Source: an uncultured Bacteroidia bacterium (lineage in GTDB: Bacteria > Bacteroidota > Bacteroidia > Bacteroidales > UBA932). From it: a stretch of 64,000 nucleotides of DNA. Of this stretch, positions 8,213-15,763 are shown piece after piece. The translations under genes and the position numbers were made by a program. The DNA lies in assembly GCA_902785825.1 (NCBI GenBank), contig CACZZZ010000013.1, forward strand, positions 61,445 to 125,444, written 5' to 3'. A model generated the notes under the pieces. It saw only the letters and a list, made by a program, of their open reading frames with translations, was not told where the DNA came from and ran no database searches. Position 1 is the first letter of the stretch. Every line of letters begins with the position of its first letter.

Positions 8213-10090
8213 CTACCTGAGGTTGCCTAAAACGGCATCGTCCAAGGTCTTGAGAATCTTGTCTTCGAAGCCGATGAAAGTGTTGGATCTTGAGCCGTCT
8301 TTGCCGACCACGAGATAAGAAGGGTAGGCGTTGGTACCCAGTTGTTTAAAAATTGTGTCAAGCTGCTTCTTGGTGAGGTAATAATGGTCCCCCGCGATTG
8401 ACGGGACCATATCCACCCACTCCTCTTTTGGTGAAGTGGAGCTGGTGACATAAACAAATGACACATCCTTGAAGCGATTATCTTTCAAGGGTTCCATCTG
8501 TTTGATAGCCTCCTTGCAAGGCTCGCACCATGTCGCCCAGAAGTCCACAAGCACAGCCCTGCCTTTATAGCGCTCAAGAATGGCGTCCAGCATCTTCTCG
8601 GGAGCCGCATCAGGGACAGATTTCACCTTACCGACCGGTGCTTTGACCTCGACTTTGTCTGCTGGATTCAATAGATTCTCTTCCTTTTCTTTAGCCTCGG
8701 CAGCCTCAACAGCTATCCGTTCAAGACATTTCTTGAACATGGGATATTCACATTTGTCGAAAAGCGCAAGTTCCTCAGGGGTAAGTTCTTCTCCCGTATG
8801 AGCCTTGGCTGTAAGAGGACCAAGCGTGGAAAGGGCTCCCACAAAACCATCTCCTTCCGGGGCGACCGCCTTGAACAAGGCCGGCTTGAGAGCCAAGGAC
8901 AAGTAGGGGTTGAACACTATCTTCGTATCATTCAGGCCGATAGTACCCAGCCAGGCGAAATCCTCATTACTGAGCTCGACGGGTGCGAAAACATCCAGCA
9001 TTGCCGACACAGCTTGCCCCTTTAGCTGTGCTTGCTGGTATTCCTTGACATATTCAGGAAGCGCTTGGTCGCCGGAGATGGCGTCAGAATACTCTTTGTA
9101 TATTGTTTTCAATAAGTTGACATAACTTGCCCCATCCGGGAAGTCGCAGGAAAGCCTTGAATCCGTTAAAAGATTGTATTCTCCCGGACTGGAAAGATAA
9201 TCCCCGCAATCAAGCAATGCGGAATAAGTTCCTTCGTATTTGGGGTAGAAAGGAAGAGCCTTCTTTCCATTTTTAAGACCGAAACGCTCCTCCGTCAAAT
9301 ACCTGTAACCAGCATCAACCGTCATCCTGACTGTTTCACCGGGGGAAGTGTAGAAATCATTGCCTATCACATACATAACTCCGGAATTACCATTGTCAAA
9401 CATGAGGAAAGATGGATAAACTCCATTTTGGTAAAACCTCAAAACGGCCTTGCCGGAATCATCGAATGTCCCATCGACGGAAAAGTTACCTTTCTCACGA
9501 GGTGGAATCAGGGGGGAGTTCATTAGTCTGAAACTGATTGGTGGCAGTCCTTTGAGCGAGCAGCCGAGATCCACTTCAACAGTTGTCATTCCTGAGTCCG
9601 TTGATAGGTCAGGAAGATGGGCCGGCATCTCCCCCGAAGCCTTCGTCTTGGCTGGTCTTTCCCCTGTCAAATCGATATTATAGAACTTGAAATCCCCTGG
9701 GGCTTCTCCCTCCAAGAAGCTGACTTCCTTTAACTTGGACGGAAGTGGCTTGAAGAACAGCTTGAACGAGGTCTTGCCCTGCCGATTCCCTTTGAACCAC
9801 TCTCCAAGGGTGATACCGTCGGCGGAGATGAGGGGATATTTTTCCCCGTCCGCCAAAAGATAACTATCCGGGGATATCCGAATATTCGACATCAACTCGA
9901 AAGCCTTGAAATAGAACACGGTAGCGCTGTCACGCATTTCAATCTTCCTGATCTCTAGCGATGTGGCGTTCCTGTAATCATACCTGGGCAATTCCACAAC
10001 CCGCGAGTGTTCCTTGTCACAAGCGCCTGACAAAACCGCGGCGATAGTTAAAACCACCAAGCCTGTTTGTATAAACAATCCTCTTTTCAT
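8213..10090 (-). CDS. Thioredoxin-like (TlpA/ResA-type) lipoprotein with large N-terminal region
   Basis: 625 residues. Lipobox LSGAC puts the lipidated Cys at residue 24. Residues about 30-480 form a beta-rich region without a family I can name. The C-terminal 140 residues are a thioredoxin fold with active site WATWCEPCKEA (CxxC), a cis-Pro loop near GTNAYPSYLVV and the usual helix after it. Expected location: periplasmic face, acting as thiol-disulfide reductase. It is the last gene of an operon that begins with an ECF sigma factor, so it may be part of an envelope-stress or redox response. Confidence 0.82.
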   Translation of the reverse strand: MKRGLFIQTGLVVLTIAAVLSGACDKEHSRVVELPRYDYRNATSLEIRKIEMRDSATVFYFKAFELMSNIRISPDSYLLADGEKYPLISADGITLGEWFKGNRQGKTSFKLFFKPLPSKLKEVSFLEGEAPGDFKFYNIDLTGERPAKTKASGEMPAHLPDLSTDSGMTTVEVDLGCSLKGLPPISFRLMNSPLIPPREKGNFSVDGTFDDSGKAVLRFYQNGVYPSFLMFDNGNSGVMYVIGNDFYTSPGETVRMTVDAGYRYLTEERFGLKNGKKALPFYPKYEGTYSALLDCGDYLSSPGEYNLLTDSRLSCDFPDGASYVNLLKTIYKEYSDAISGDQALPEYVKEYQQAQLKGQAVSAMLDVFAPVELSNEDFAWLGTIGLNDTKIVFNPYLSLALKPALFKAVAPEGDGFVGALSTLGPLTAKAHTGEELTPEELALFDKCEYPMFKKCLERIAVEAAEAKEKEENLLNPADKVEVKAPVGKVKSVPDAAPEKMLDAILERYKGRAVLVDFWATWCEPCKEAIKQMEPLKDNRFKDVSFVYVTSSTSPKEEWVDMVPSIAGDHYYLTKKQLDTIFKQLGTNAYPSYLVVGKDGSRSNTFIGFEDKILKTLDDAVLGNLR

Positions 10091-10100
10091 TAATTTATGA

Positions 10101-11033
10101 CTATTGATTCATTCCCTGTGCGATAACCTTCTCGAATTCTTCCTGTGGAATTGCGCCTTCGATGCAAACGAACTGGCCGTAATTGGAACCGATGTCCATC
10201 CGGGTCATAACAAAACTGGACACGGTCTTGCCATCTGTCGCTATAAACAGCCGGGTCACCATCTCTCCCTCGCGCCTTTCCATAAGTTTTTCATGTCCTT
10301 TGAGGACGGCCTGGATGTCCTTGCGCAATCCTCCATTGGCTGTGTTGCGCTGAGCGGCGTTAAACTCAAGCATATACAACCCGTCCAGGTTTTTGATGAC
10401 TGGTGTCAGGTCAACCGGCCGGTAAAGTTGGATTTGAGGTATCTTCCTGATCATCTTGAACATCGAACGGGAAATGTAAGTCGCTGTCACTCCATCTTTT
10501 TCGGCCCATTTTGAATATAATGAATTGGCATTCGCTTTAGAAAGAGGGAGATCCATACTCTTCGCCTCAATCTCGTCAAGTTGTCTCTGAATAGACTCAA
10601 TCCCCTGGTTGATGGACTGTTTCGCGGCCTTCATCGCTTTCTCAAGGCCTGCCTGTTCATCACGCCAATCCCGCCAATATTCCCCAATACTTCTCCCGTT
10701 AAGTAACAGACCCTTGACTCCTTTGCTCGTCTGCCAATAAATAGATTTGATAGGTTTTCCTCCCAAAGGTCGGGCTACATAATAAAAATCCTTGACATCT
10801 TTGAGATAAAGGCCGAGAAAGTCATCCCGGCTTGCGTTCAAAGTTTTTTGGTAACGGAAGTTCTCGATCCGGCTCCCGTCCATGGCGATGATCTCAAGTG
10901 TCCTGTATTCCTGCATGCTTAGGACAGGTATTTCCGGGGCAGAAACCTCAGGGGAAATTTCGACTGCCGCTCCGGCGTTTACCGGGAGCAAGAAGGAGAG
11001 CAACAGATAAAAAGTAATATATAAGTGTCTCAT
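10101..11033 (-). CDS. Secreted DUF4252-like protein in the ECF sigma operon
   Basis: 310 residues from the ATG at 11033, which gives a signal peptide (MRHLYITFYLLLSFLLPVNA); the longer in-frame start lies inside the upstream gene. A central helical segment (residues about 125-160, rich in Lys/Glu/Gln) may form a coiled coil. The C-terminal part (TRLFIATDGKTVSSFVM, then YGQFVCIEGAIPQEEFEKV) resembles the small DUF4252 proteins that accompany ECF sigma factors in Bacteroidota. The assignment is by resemblance only. It sits between the anti-sigma-like gene (5 bp) and the TlpA-like gene (10 bp). Confidence 0.55.
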   Translation of the reverse strand: MRHLYITFYLLLSFLLPVNAGAAVEISPEVSAPEIPVLSMQEYRTLEIIAMDGSRIENFRYQKTLNASRDDFLGLYLKDVKDFYYVARPLGGKPIKSIYWQTSKGVKGLLLNGRSIGEYWRDWRDEQAGLEKAMKAAKQSINQGIESIQRQLDEIEAKSMDLPLSKANANSLYSKWAEKDGVTATYISRSMFKMIRKIPQIQLYRPVDLTPVIKNLDGLYMLEFNAAQRNTANGGLRKDIQAVLKGHEKLMERREGEMVTRLFIATDGKTVSSFVMTRMDIGSNYGQFVCIEGAIPQEEFEKVIAQGMNQ

Positions 11034-11038
11034 ATTCT

Positions 11039-11365
11039 TTATTTTATGTCTTGAACCGCATCGTTGAAAAGGGAGAATGCCCGCATGGTTTCGATGTAGG
11101 CCAGCGTCGGATCCGAGAACGTGTCTTTGACTCTCTGCGGCGGACGGAACAGCAGGACATAGGCAATGATGGCTGCCGCCGCGGCCGGGATGAGACCCCA
11201 TAACCAAGGGGAGACATGCGTTCCCTTGCCATTTTCCATCAAAGAGACGGCGCAGGCGATGTCTTTTATACCTTCAGAAAGGGGTTCTGGCACAATGACT
11301 TCCGGATCATTTGCCATGTCCCTCAATTCTTCCAGGCTGAGTTTCTCTATGTCTTCCGTTTTCAT
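11039..11365 (-). CDS. Small single-TM protein, probable anti-sigma factor
   Basis: 108 residues: an acidic cytosolic N-terminus (MKTEDIEKLSLEELRDMAN), one membrane helix at about residues 55-72 (WGLIPAAAAAIIAYVLLF), and a short C-terminal tail. It overlaps the ECF sigma gene by 4 bp (ATGA) directly downstream of it. Position and topology suggest control of that sigma factor, but there is no recognisable ZAS or FecR domain. Confidence 0.6.
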   Translation of the reverse strand: MKTEDIEKLSLEELRDMANDPEVIVPEPLSEGIKDIACAVSLMENGKGTHVSPWLWGLIPAAAAAIIAYVLLFRPPQRVKDTFSDPTLAYIETMRAFSLFNDAVQDIK

Positions 11366-11829
11366 ATCTTCTTTTTCAGTTGATTCTTCAATCGATGGAA
11401 TGCCACCCGGAGACCTATTTTGTTCAGTCCGGTCCGCCGTGAGATCTCTTCGTAGGAAAGGTTCTCGGCCAACCTTAACCTCAAGAGCTCCCGGTCTTTA
11501 GGTGGCAACGACCGGATAAGCTCAAGAACCCGGTCCAGGCGGTCGCTACGTTCCCTCACATCCGCATCGGGAAATGTATCACTCAAAGCGACAGTCTGTT
11601 GTCCTCCTCTTTTGCGAATATGATCAACGCACATGTTCCGTAGCAGAATCAGGCACCATGCCTGCGGACTCCTCACATGGTCGAGTTCGTCCAGCCGTCC
11701 CCACAATTTGATGTAAAGGTCCTGGACCACATCCTCCGCCTCTTCCCACGAGCCGAGTAAACGGTATGCGACACGATGCAGACCCTCTTCTTCAGGAATG
11801 TATATTCTTATGAATTCTTCCGGTGTCAT
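11362..11829 (-). CDS. ECF-type RNA polymerase sigma factor
   Basis: 155 residues. Region 2 is clear (RVAYRLLGSWEEAEDVVQDL, residues about 20-39, with the helix continuing YIKLW) and region 4 carries the HTH (LPPKDRELLRLRLAENLSYE then EISRRTGLNKIGLRVAFHR). Heads an operon with a TM protein, a DUF4252-like secreted protein and a TlpA-like thioredoxin on the minus strand, all with overlaps or gaps of at most 10 bp. The regulon is unknown; autoregulation is usual. Confidence 0.92.
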   Translation of the reverse strand: MTPEEFIRIYIPEEEGLHRVAYRLLGSWEEAEDVVQDLYIKLWGRLDELDHVRSPQAWCLILLRNMCVDHIRKRGGQQTVALSDTFPDADVRERSDRLDRVLELIRSLPPKDRELLRLRLAENLSYEEISRRTGLNKIGLRVAFHRLKNQLKKKI

Positions 11830-11877
11830 TCTTTTACAAAAGACGGAAGAAATAGTGAAAAAGTTACATGAATATTA

Positions 11878-12240
11878 TTATTCGTCCAGAATCCTTACTG
11901 GGCCGAGGAGGCCGGAGGTCGGAAGGGGATCGTCTGGAGAATAGAACTCCCAGGAGGTCTTGGCCGAGCTCATGTAAGGGAGAAGGGTGTCAACCACTTG
12001 GGGTGTGGAATATGCCGCGTCGAAAAGGAAGAAGCCCGAGAGACCGATGTCATGCATCCACTGAAGGTCCTTCTTTATGCCATCTTTCGAAATATTCCCG
12101 TTCATCCAATGCCACAAAACCATCGGCCTGCTTTCATGAGGCGGGTTCAAGAACCCGGCTTCGAGTTCCGGGCATCCCTCCCTGCCGCCGCAAGAAAGCA
12201 GCGCCAGAACGGCCGCGACACAGAGGAAGATCCTTTTCAT
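11878..12240 (-). pseudogene. GH106-type glycosidase relic: both ends kept, middle deleted in frame
   Basis: 120 residues. Lipoprotein signal (ALLSCGG), then PPHESRPMVLWHWMNGNISK and WMHDIGLSGFFLFDAA, the N-terminal block of alpha-L-rhamnosidase-like GH106 enzymes, which are normally around 900-1,100 residues. After about residue 94 the chain jumps to YSPDDPLPTSGLLGPVRI, which resembles the extreme C-terminus of the same family. The simplest reading is a single large in-frame internal deletion. The product cannot be catalytic because the whole barrel core is missing. It lies upstream of the ECF sigma gene on the same strand. Confidence 0.7.
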
Positions 12241-12340
12241 GCCTTAAATTTAAGAATTCTTCGCTTTCCCTTAGTCTTCTCGTAGTTTGGTTAAAAAACG
12301 AATTTTTCTTTTATTTGACTAGTTTAATATTCAATTATAA

Positions 12341-13195
12341 ATGATGACTATTCCTCATAAGCGATCGATCTTTAGCTGGATGGTCCTGGCACTGGCCTCA
12401 ACCGTGATGCTCGCAAGTTGTGCGTCAGCGAATAAAGCTGTTTCAGTTGATTCTTTCTCAAAGGAAGATTTATGGTCTTTCAATGGTGAGAAAAAGATTT
12501 ATGGAGTCCTGTACAGACCCGACGGAATCAAAACCGCGCCTCTTCTTATCGTGTCTCACGGAATAGGAAGCGACCACCGCTCTGGAGCGCCATACGCCGA
12601 AGCCCTTGTCAAACTCGGCTATGCCGTTTATTGTTATGATTTCTGTGGAGGCGGCAGGGCCAGCAGATCGGATGGGAAGACTTCTGAAATGTCAATCTTC
12701 TCTGAGGAGGCAGACCTTGCGGCAGTCATCGATATGTTCAAAAAAGTCGAAGGAATAAAGAAGGGGAAGGTTACCCTGCTTGGCATAAGCCAAGGTGGCA
12801 TGGTCTCGGCCCTTTATTCCGGCGACAATCCCAAGAAGGTCGAGAAACTCGTCCTCGTCTATCCAGCCTTGTGCATCAAAGATGATTGGGTGACAAAGTA
12901 TCCCAAGATCACGGATATGCCCGAGGTGGTCAATTCTTTCGGAATGCAGCTCGGAAGGGCTTATGTGGAAGGCCTTTACGATCTGGATGTATATGGCCGG
13001 ATCTCCAATTACAAAGGCAAGGTGCAGATCATCCACGGGGACCAGGACCGTCTCGTCCCGATCTCATATTCAGAAAAAGCCCACGAGACCTACAAGAACT
13101 CCTCCTTCAAGGTAATGCCGGGCGCCGGCCATGGTTTCCGCGGCCAAGTCCAGCAAGAAGCCATCGAGATCATCAAGGACTTCCTGATGCGGTAA
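12341..13195 (+). CDS. Alpha/beta-hydrolase lipoprotein
   Basis: 284 residues. Signal with lipobox-like LASCAS (Cys about residue 27). Hydrolase fold with SHGIGSDH (oxyanion region), nucleophile elbow GISQGG (Ser), acid in HGDQDRLVP and base in GAGHGF: the complete triad is visible. Related to prolyl-oligopeptidase-like or DLH-like esterases. Predicted to be lipid-anchored in the envelope; the substrate is unknown, possibly an ester-linked sugar or lipid. Either of two adjacent ATGs at 12341 could be used. Confidence 0.87.
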   Translation: MMTIPHKRSIFSWMVLALASTVMLASCASANKAVSVDSFSKEDLWSFNGEKKIYGVLYRPDGIKTAPLLIVSHGIGSDHRSGAPYAEALVKLGYAVYCYDFCGGGRASRSDGKTSEMSIFSEEADLAAVIDMFKKVEGIKKGKVTLLGISQGGMVSALYSGDNPKKVEKLVLVYPALCIKDDWVTKYPKITDMPEVVNSFGMQLGRAYVEGLYDLDVYGRISNYKGKVQIIHGDQDRLVPISYSEKAHETYKNSSFKVMPGAGHGFRGQVQQEAIEIIKDFLMR

Positions 13196-13284
13196 GACAG
13201 TGCGAAAACCAAGTCGTGGAGATTGTAGCGTAGAAAGTGGATGAGCACGCATCTTAGGGCACCATGCCGCCGTAAATACAATAT

Positions 13285-14799
13285 TCAGTTATTGACTGGC
13301 AGGTTGACCCAGGTCTCGTTTGCCCAGCCAACCGTGCGGCCGATACCCCTAACCTCACCGCGGATACCTTGCTCCTGAAGTTCACGGAACCCCTGTTCAC
13401 CGGGCTTCAGGTCAAGGAAAGGAAGGAGGTAGCATCCGTGGTCCAACAGCACTGACTGCACTTCCGCCGCAGGGACTTCTGAAGGATGACGACCGGAACG
13501 GGCCGCAATTGCGGCAAGCGCACCCGCAGCCTGCCCGAGTCCGAGCAGTACCGGCTGCAACCGTACCGCTCCGTTCATCTCCCAGTCCACCGACACGGCC
13601 TTGTCAGCAACAAGAAGATCCTCCACTGAAACCGGTATCACGACGCCCAGGGGCACGCTGAAGGAAGGTATGGAGCCGAAGCTAAGATGTGACAGTTTCT
13701 TCCACCCGGGGTTGGCATAGTGGTGGTGATCGACTGGATAGTCACCTACCGCGACCGCACGCGTGTATAGGTCATAGGAATAAGGATGACGTGCGGCATC
13801 GACAGTCATGGTATCGCGGCCGGCGATACGCCGAGCTTCTCGGAAATATGGGTAGAAAGGAAGCCCGTCCACGGTCGGGAAAACGTCGTCGGCAACCCCG
13901 ATTCTGGTATATCCCAGGTCGTGCTGAATGAAATAGACGAATCCGAGAGTACGAGATTTTGCCTGCCTGAACGCCTCTGAACGCTCCTCAGGCGTCAAGG
14001 CCAGGTAATCCACATAGTAGTCATTGCCGTATATGGGCCAATTGAGCATGATGTATCCGTCCGGCAAGCGGCCGTACGAGAGCATCTGCTCAGGACTCCA
14101 CAGTTTCTGTCCCTTCGGGTTGTTCCCGTCAATATCCTCGGCCAGAGGGTTCAAACAACAGTTCCGATAGAATTCGGCGTCATAGCCTTCCGGCATTTCC
14201 ATCAGGACGTCGTGGGAATATTCCTTAAGGACCGCGACATAGGTCAGGTCCTGGACGGTGCGACCGTCATCCAGCGCTTCCGCACCCACGGATCTGGCCA
14301 CATCCCCGAGTTCTGTGCCGTCTACCAGGATCCGTGCCTTTACGCGGCTGCCATCCGAGAGACGAAGCATCCAGTTTCCACTTCCCTTTTTGCGGCCGAT
14401 GCCCGTAACCGTGGTTCCGAATTTCACTTCCACACCGGACTCCGCGGCGATGCTGCTGAATATCTCTGCCCCGACGCGAGGGTTGAAAAGTATGTTTGAC
14501 ACCCAGCCGGAACGGAGAGCATCATAGCCACCGTACCGGGCGGCCAGCGAGTCTGCGAATTCTCCGAATATCCCGCCTCGCAGTCGATAGTTGCCGTCGA
14601 CGGCGCTGACACCTGCGGAGGTCAGCACACCTCCGAGCCATGTCCCTTCTTCCACCACAAGAGTCCTGGCTCCTCCACGTGACGCCTCTATAGCGGCGGC
14701 GGTACCTCCGGTACCTCCGCCCGCGACCACTACATCATAAGTCCGCGAGCAGGCGGAAAGAGCCATCAGTGCGCAACATATTACAAGATACCTATTCAT
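13285..14799 (-). CDS. FAD-dependent oxidoreductase lipoprotein (FAD_oxidored family)
   Basis: 504 residues. Lipobox ALSACS near residue 17, then immediately a dinucleotide-binding fold (YDVVVAGGGTGGTAAAIEA, GxGxxG-type) and VVEEGTWLGGVLTSAG, characteristic of secreted FAD_oxidored (PF12831) proteins frequent in Bacteroidota glycan loci. The C-terminal FAD-contact block (VSVDWEMNGAVRLQPVLLGL) is present. The substrate is not known for most members; oxidation of carbohydrates is assumed. It stands alone and is convergent with the alpha/beta hydrolase. Confidence 0.88.
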   Translation of the reverse strand: MNRYLVICCALMALSACSRTYDVVVAGGGTGGTAAAIEASRGGARTLVVEEGTWLGGVLTSAGVSAVDGNYRLRGGIFGEFADSLAARYGGYDALRSGWVSNILFNPRVGAEIFSSIAAESGVEVKFGTTVTGIGRKKGSGNWMLRLSDGSRVKARILVDGTELGDVARSVGAEALDDGRTVQDLTYVAVLKEYSHDVLMEMPEGYDAEFYRNCCLNPLAEDIDGNNPKGQKLWSPEQMLSYGRLPDGYIMLNWPIYGNDYYVDYLALTPEERSEAFRQAKSRTLGFVYFIQHDLGYTRIGVADDVFPTVDGLPFYPYFREARRIAGRDTMTVDAARHPYSYDLYTRAVAVGDYPVDHHHYANPGWKKLSHLSFGSIPSFSVPLGVVIPVSVEDLLVADKAVSVDWEMNGAVRLQPVLLGLGQAAGALAAIAARSGRHPSEVPAAEVQSVLLDHGCYLLPFLDLKPGEQGFRELQEQGIRGEVRGIGRTVGWANETWVNLPVNN

Positions 14800-14863
14800 C
14801 TATCTCACTTTTCCACAAATATAGAATTATACTGGAACAATCAGGATCTTTTTGTGCTTTCAG

Positions 14864-14894
14864 ATAAAAAAAGGCCGGAAATGAATCCGGCCTT
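14864..14894 (-). terminator. Rho-independent terminator on the minus strand
   Basis: Perfect 9-bp stem AAGGCCGGA/TCCGGCCTT with a 6-nt loop, followed on the minus strand by a run of T (the A-run at 14865-14872 on plus). It ends a leftward transcript coming from the non-coding stretch at 14.9-15.25 kb, not the FAD gene, which starts further left. Confidence 0.75.
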
Positions 14895-15256
14895 CGGTTT
14901 CCGGACCTTGAGAGCTCCTTCCTGTGCTAAAATAGATCTCAAGTGGGCGCAACTCCTGATTGCGAGTGTGGTTCCGACATAGGAGTTGTTTGCAAACCAA
15001 GAGCGGGGTAATGTGGCTTGTAATTATGTGTAGTGGCGATTCGGTTGCGGAGCCCCCCTGCAAACAGGCGGGGTCCGCGGGCGAATATGCCATGCAGGGG
15101 GCTAGGGGGCTGGGCGGGATGCTTTTGGTTTGCAGATTCTTCGCTGGCGCTCAGAATGACAGGAAATTCTAGGTTAAGACCCCCTTCCGAGCGAAGCGAG
15201 TTCAGGGAGTCTGAGGGGAACGCCCCTCAGTGAATAAAAGGCCCAGGGGGCCACGA
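14895..15256. other. Non-coding repeat-rich stretch between two minus-strand terminators
   Basis: About 360 bp without a credible ORF. It holds an inverted pair CAACTCCT/AGGAGTTG (about 14949-14990), a GC-rich part with several G5-6 tracts (15050-15120), a REP copy (15134-15160), another palindromic motif containing GAGCGAAGCGAG (about 15187-15205) and GGGGCGTTCCCC-type hairpins near 15215-15232. It lies between the tRNA terminator on the right and a strong terminator on the left, both on the minus strand, so a leftward transcript (possible sRNA) cannot be excluded. I found no TAnnTTTG box inside. Confidence 0.5.
15134..15160 (-). repeat. REP-family repeat, intergenic copy
   Basis: AGATTCTTCGCTGGCGCTCA plus GAATGAC; same unit as at 8178 with a changed loop (GGC instead of TAC), which is expected for a hairpin loop. 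Confidence 0.75.
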
Positions 15257-15286
15257 ATAAAGCCGACGCTTATGCGTCGGCTTTAT
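15257..15286 (-). terminator. Terminator hairpin directly after tRNA-Met
   Basis: Perfect 13-bp stem ATAAAGCCGACGC/GCGTCGGCTTTAT with TTAT loop. After a one-base bulge the pairing extends by CCACG/CGTGG, so the outer stem reaches into the last bases of the tRNA. The minus strand shows TTTATT after the GC stem. It separates the tRNA from the repeat-rich region. Confidence 0.75.
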
Positions 15287-15288
15287 CG

Positions 15289-15362
15289 TGGTCCCAGTAG
15301 GGCATGATCCTACGACCCCCTGATTATGAGTCAGATGCTCTAACCAACTGAGCTATGGGACC
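15289..15362 (-). tRNA. tRNA-Met (anticodon CAT)
   Basis: Cloverleaf read on the minus strand: acceptor GGTCCCA/TGGGACC with discriminator A, D-arm AGCTCAGTTGGTTAGAGC, anticodon stem CTGA/TCAG with loop CTCATAA, T-arm around GTCGTAGGATCATGC. No CCA is encoded. A CAT anticodon could also belong to tRNA-Ile2 (lysidine-modified), but the overall sequence looks like elongator Met. It follows rpsJ on the same strand by about 56 bp. Confidence 0.88.
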
Positions 15363-15366
15363 TGGT

Positions 15367-15388
15367 TTCCCGACTCAAAGGTCGGGAA
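15367..15388 (-). other. Hairpin between rpsJ and tRNA-Met
   Basis: Inverted repeat TTCCCGAC/GTCGGGAA with 6-nt loop. On the minus strand the T-run comes before, not after, the stem, so it is not a standard terminator for rpsJ. It may be a processing signal for the tRNA 5' end. Confidence 0.4.
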
Positions 15389-15418
15389 AAAAATCGTATT
15401 CTGCAAGCGCTATTGGAC

Positions 15419-15724
15419 TCACACTTTGATCTCGACCTCGACACCTGAAGGAAGCTCAAGCTTCATCAGAGCGTCAACCGTCTTGGCGTTGCTGTCGTCG
15501 ATGTCAAGAAGCCTGCAGTAAGCGTCAAGCTCGAACTGCTCGCGGGACTTCTTGTTGACGAAAGTGGAACGGTTGACTGTGAAGATCTTCTTGTTGGTCG
15601 GGAGCGGAATAGGACCGTTCACCTTGGCGCCAGTAGCCTTCACGGTGTCCACGATCTTAGCGGCTGACTTGTCAACCAGCATGTGATCGAATGATTTGAG
15701 TTTGATTCTGATCTTTTGACTCAT
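15419..15724 (-). CDS. rpsJ: 30S ribosomal protein S10
   Basis: 101 residues, full length; [20 protein letters not shown] and the conserved GPIPLPTNK loop identify S10, which also works in transcription antitermination with NusB. Last gene of the cluster rpsL-rpsG-fusA-rpsJ. In Bacteroidota the S10 gene is normally followed at once by rplC, rplD and the rest of the S10 operon. Here a tRNA gene and repeats follow instead. Confidence 0.97.
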   Translation of the reverse strand: MSQKIRIKLKSFDHMLVDKSAAKIVDTVKATGAKVNGPIPLPTNKKIFTVNRSTFVNKKSREQFELDAYCRLLDIDDSNAKTVDALMKLELPSGVEVEIKV

Positions 15725-15763
15725 ATCAATAATAGATTTTAACTTTTTCTAAAAAACTTTGTG

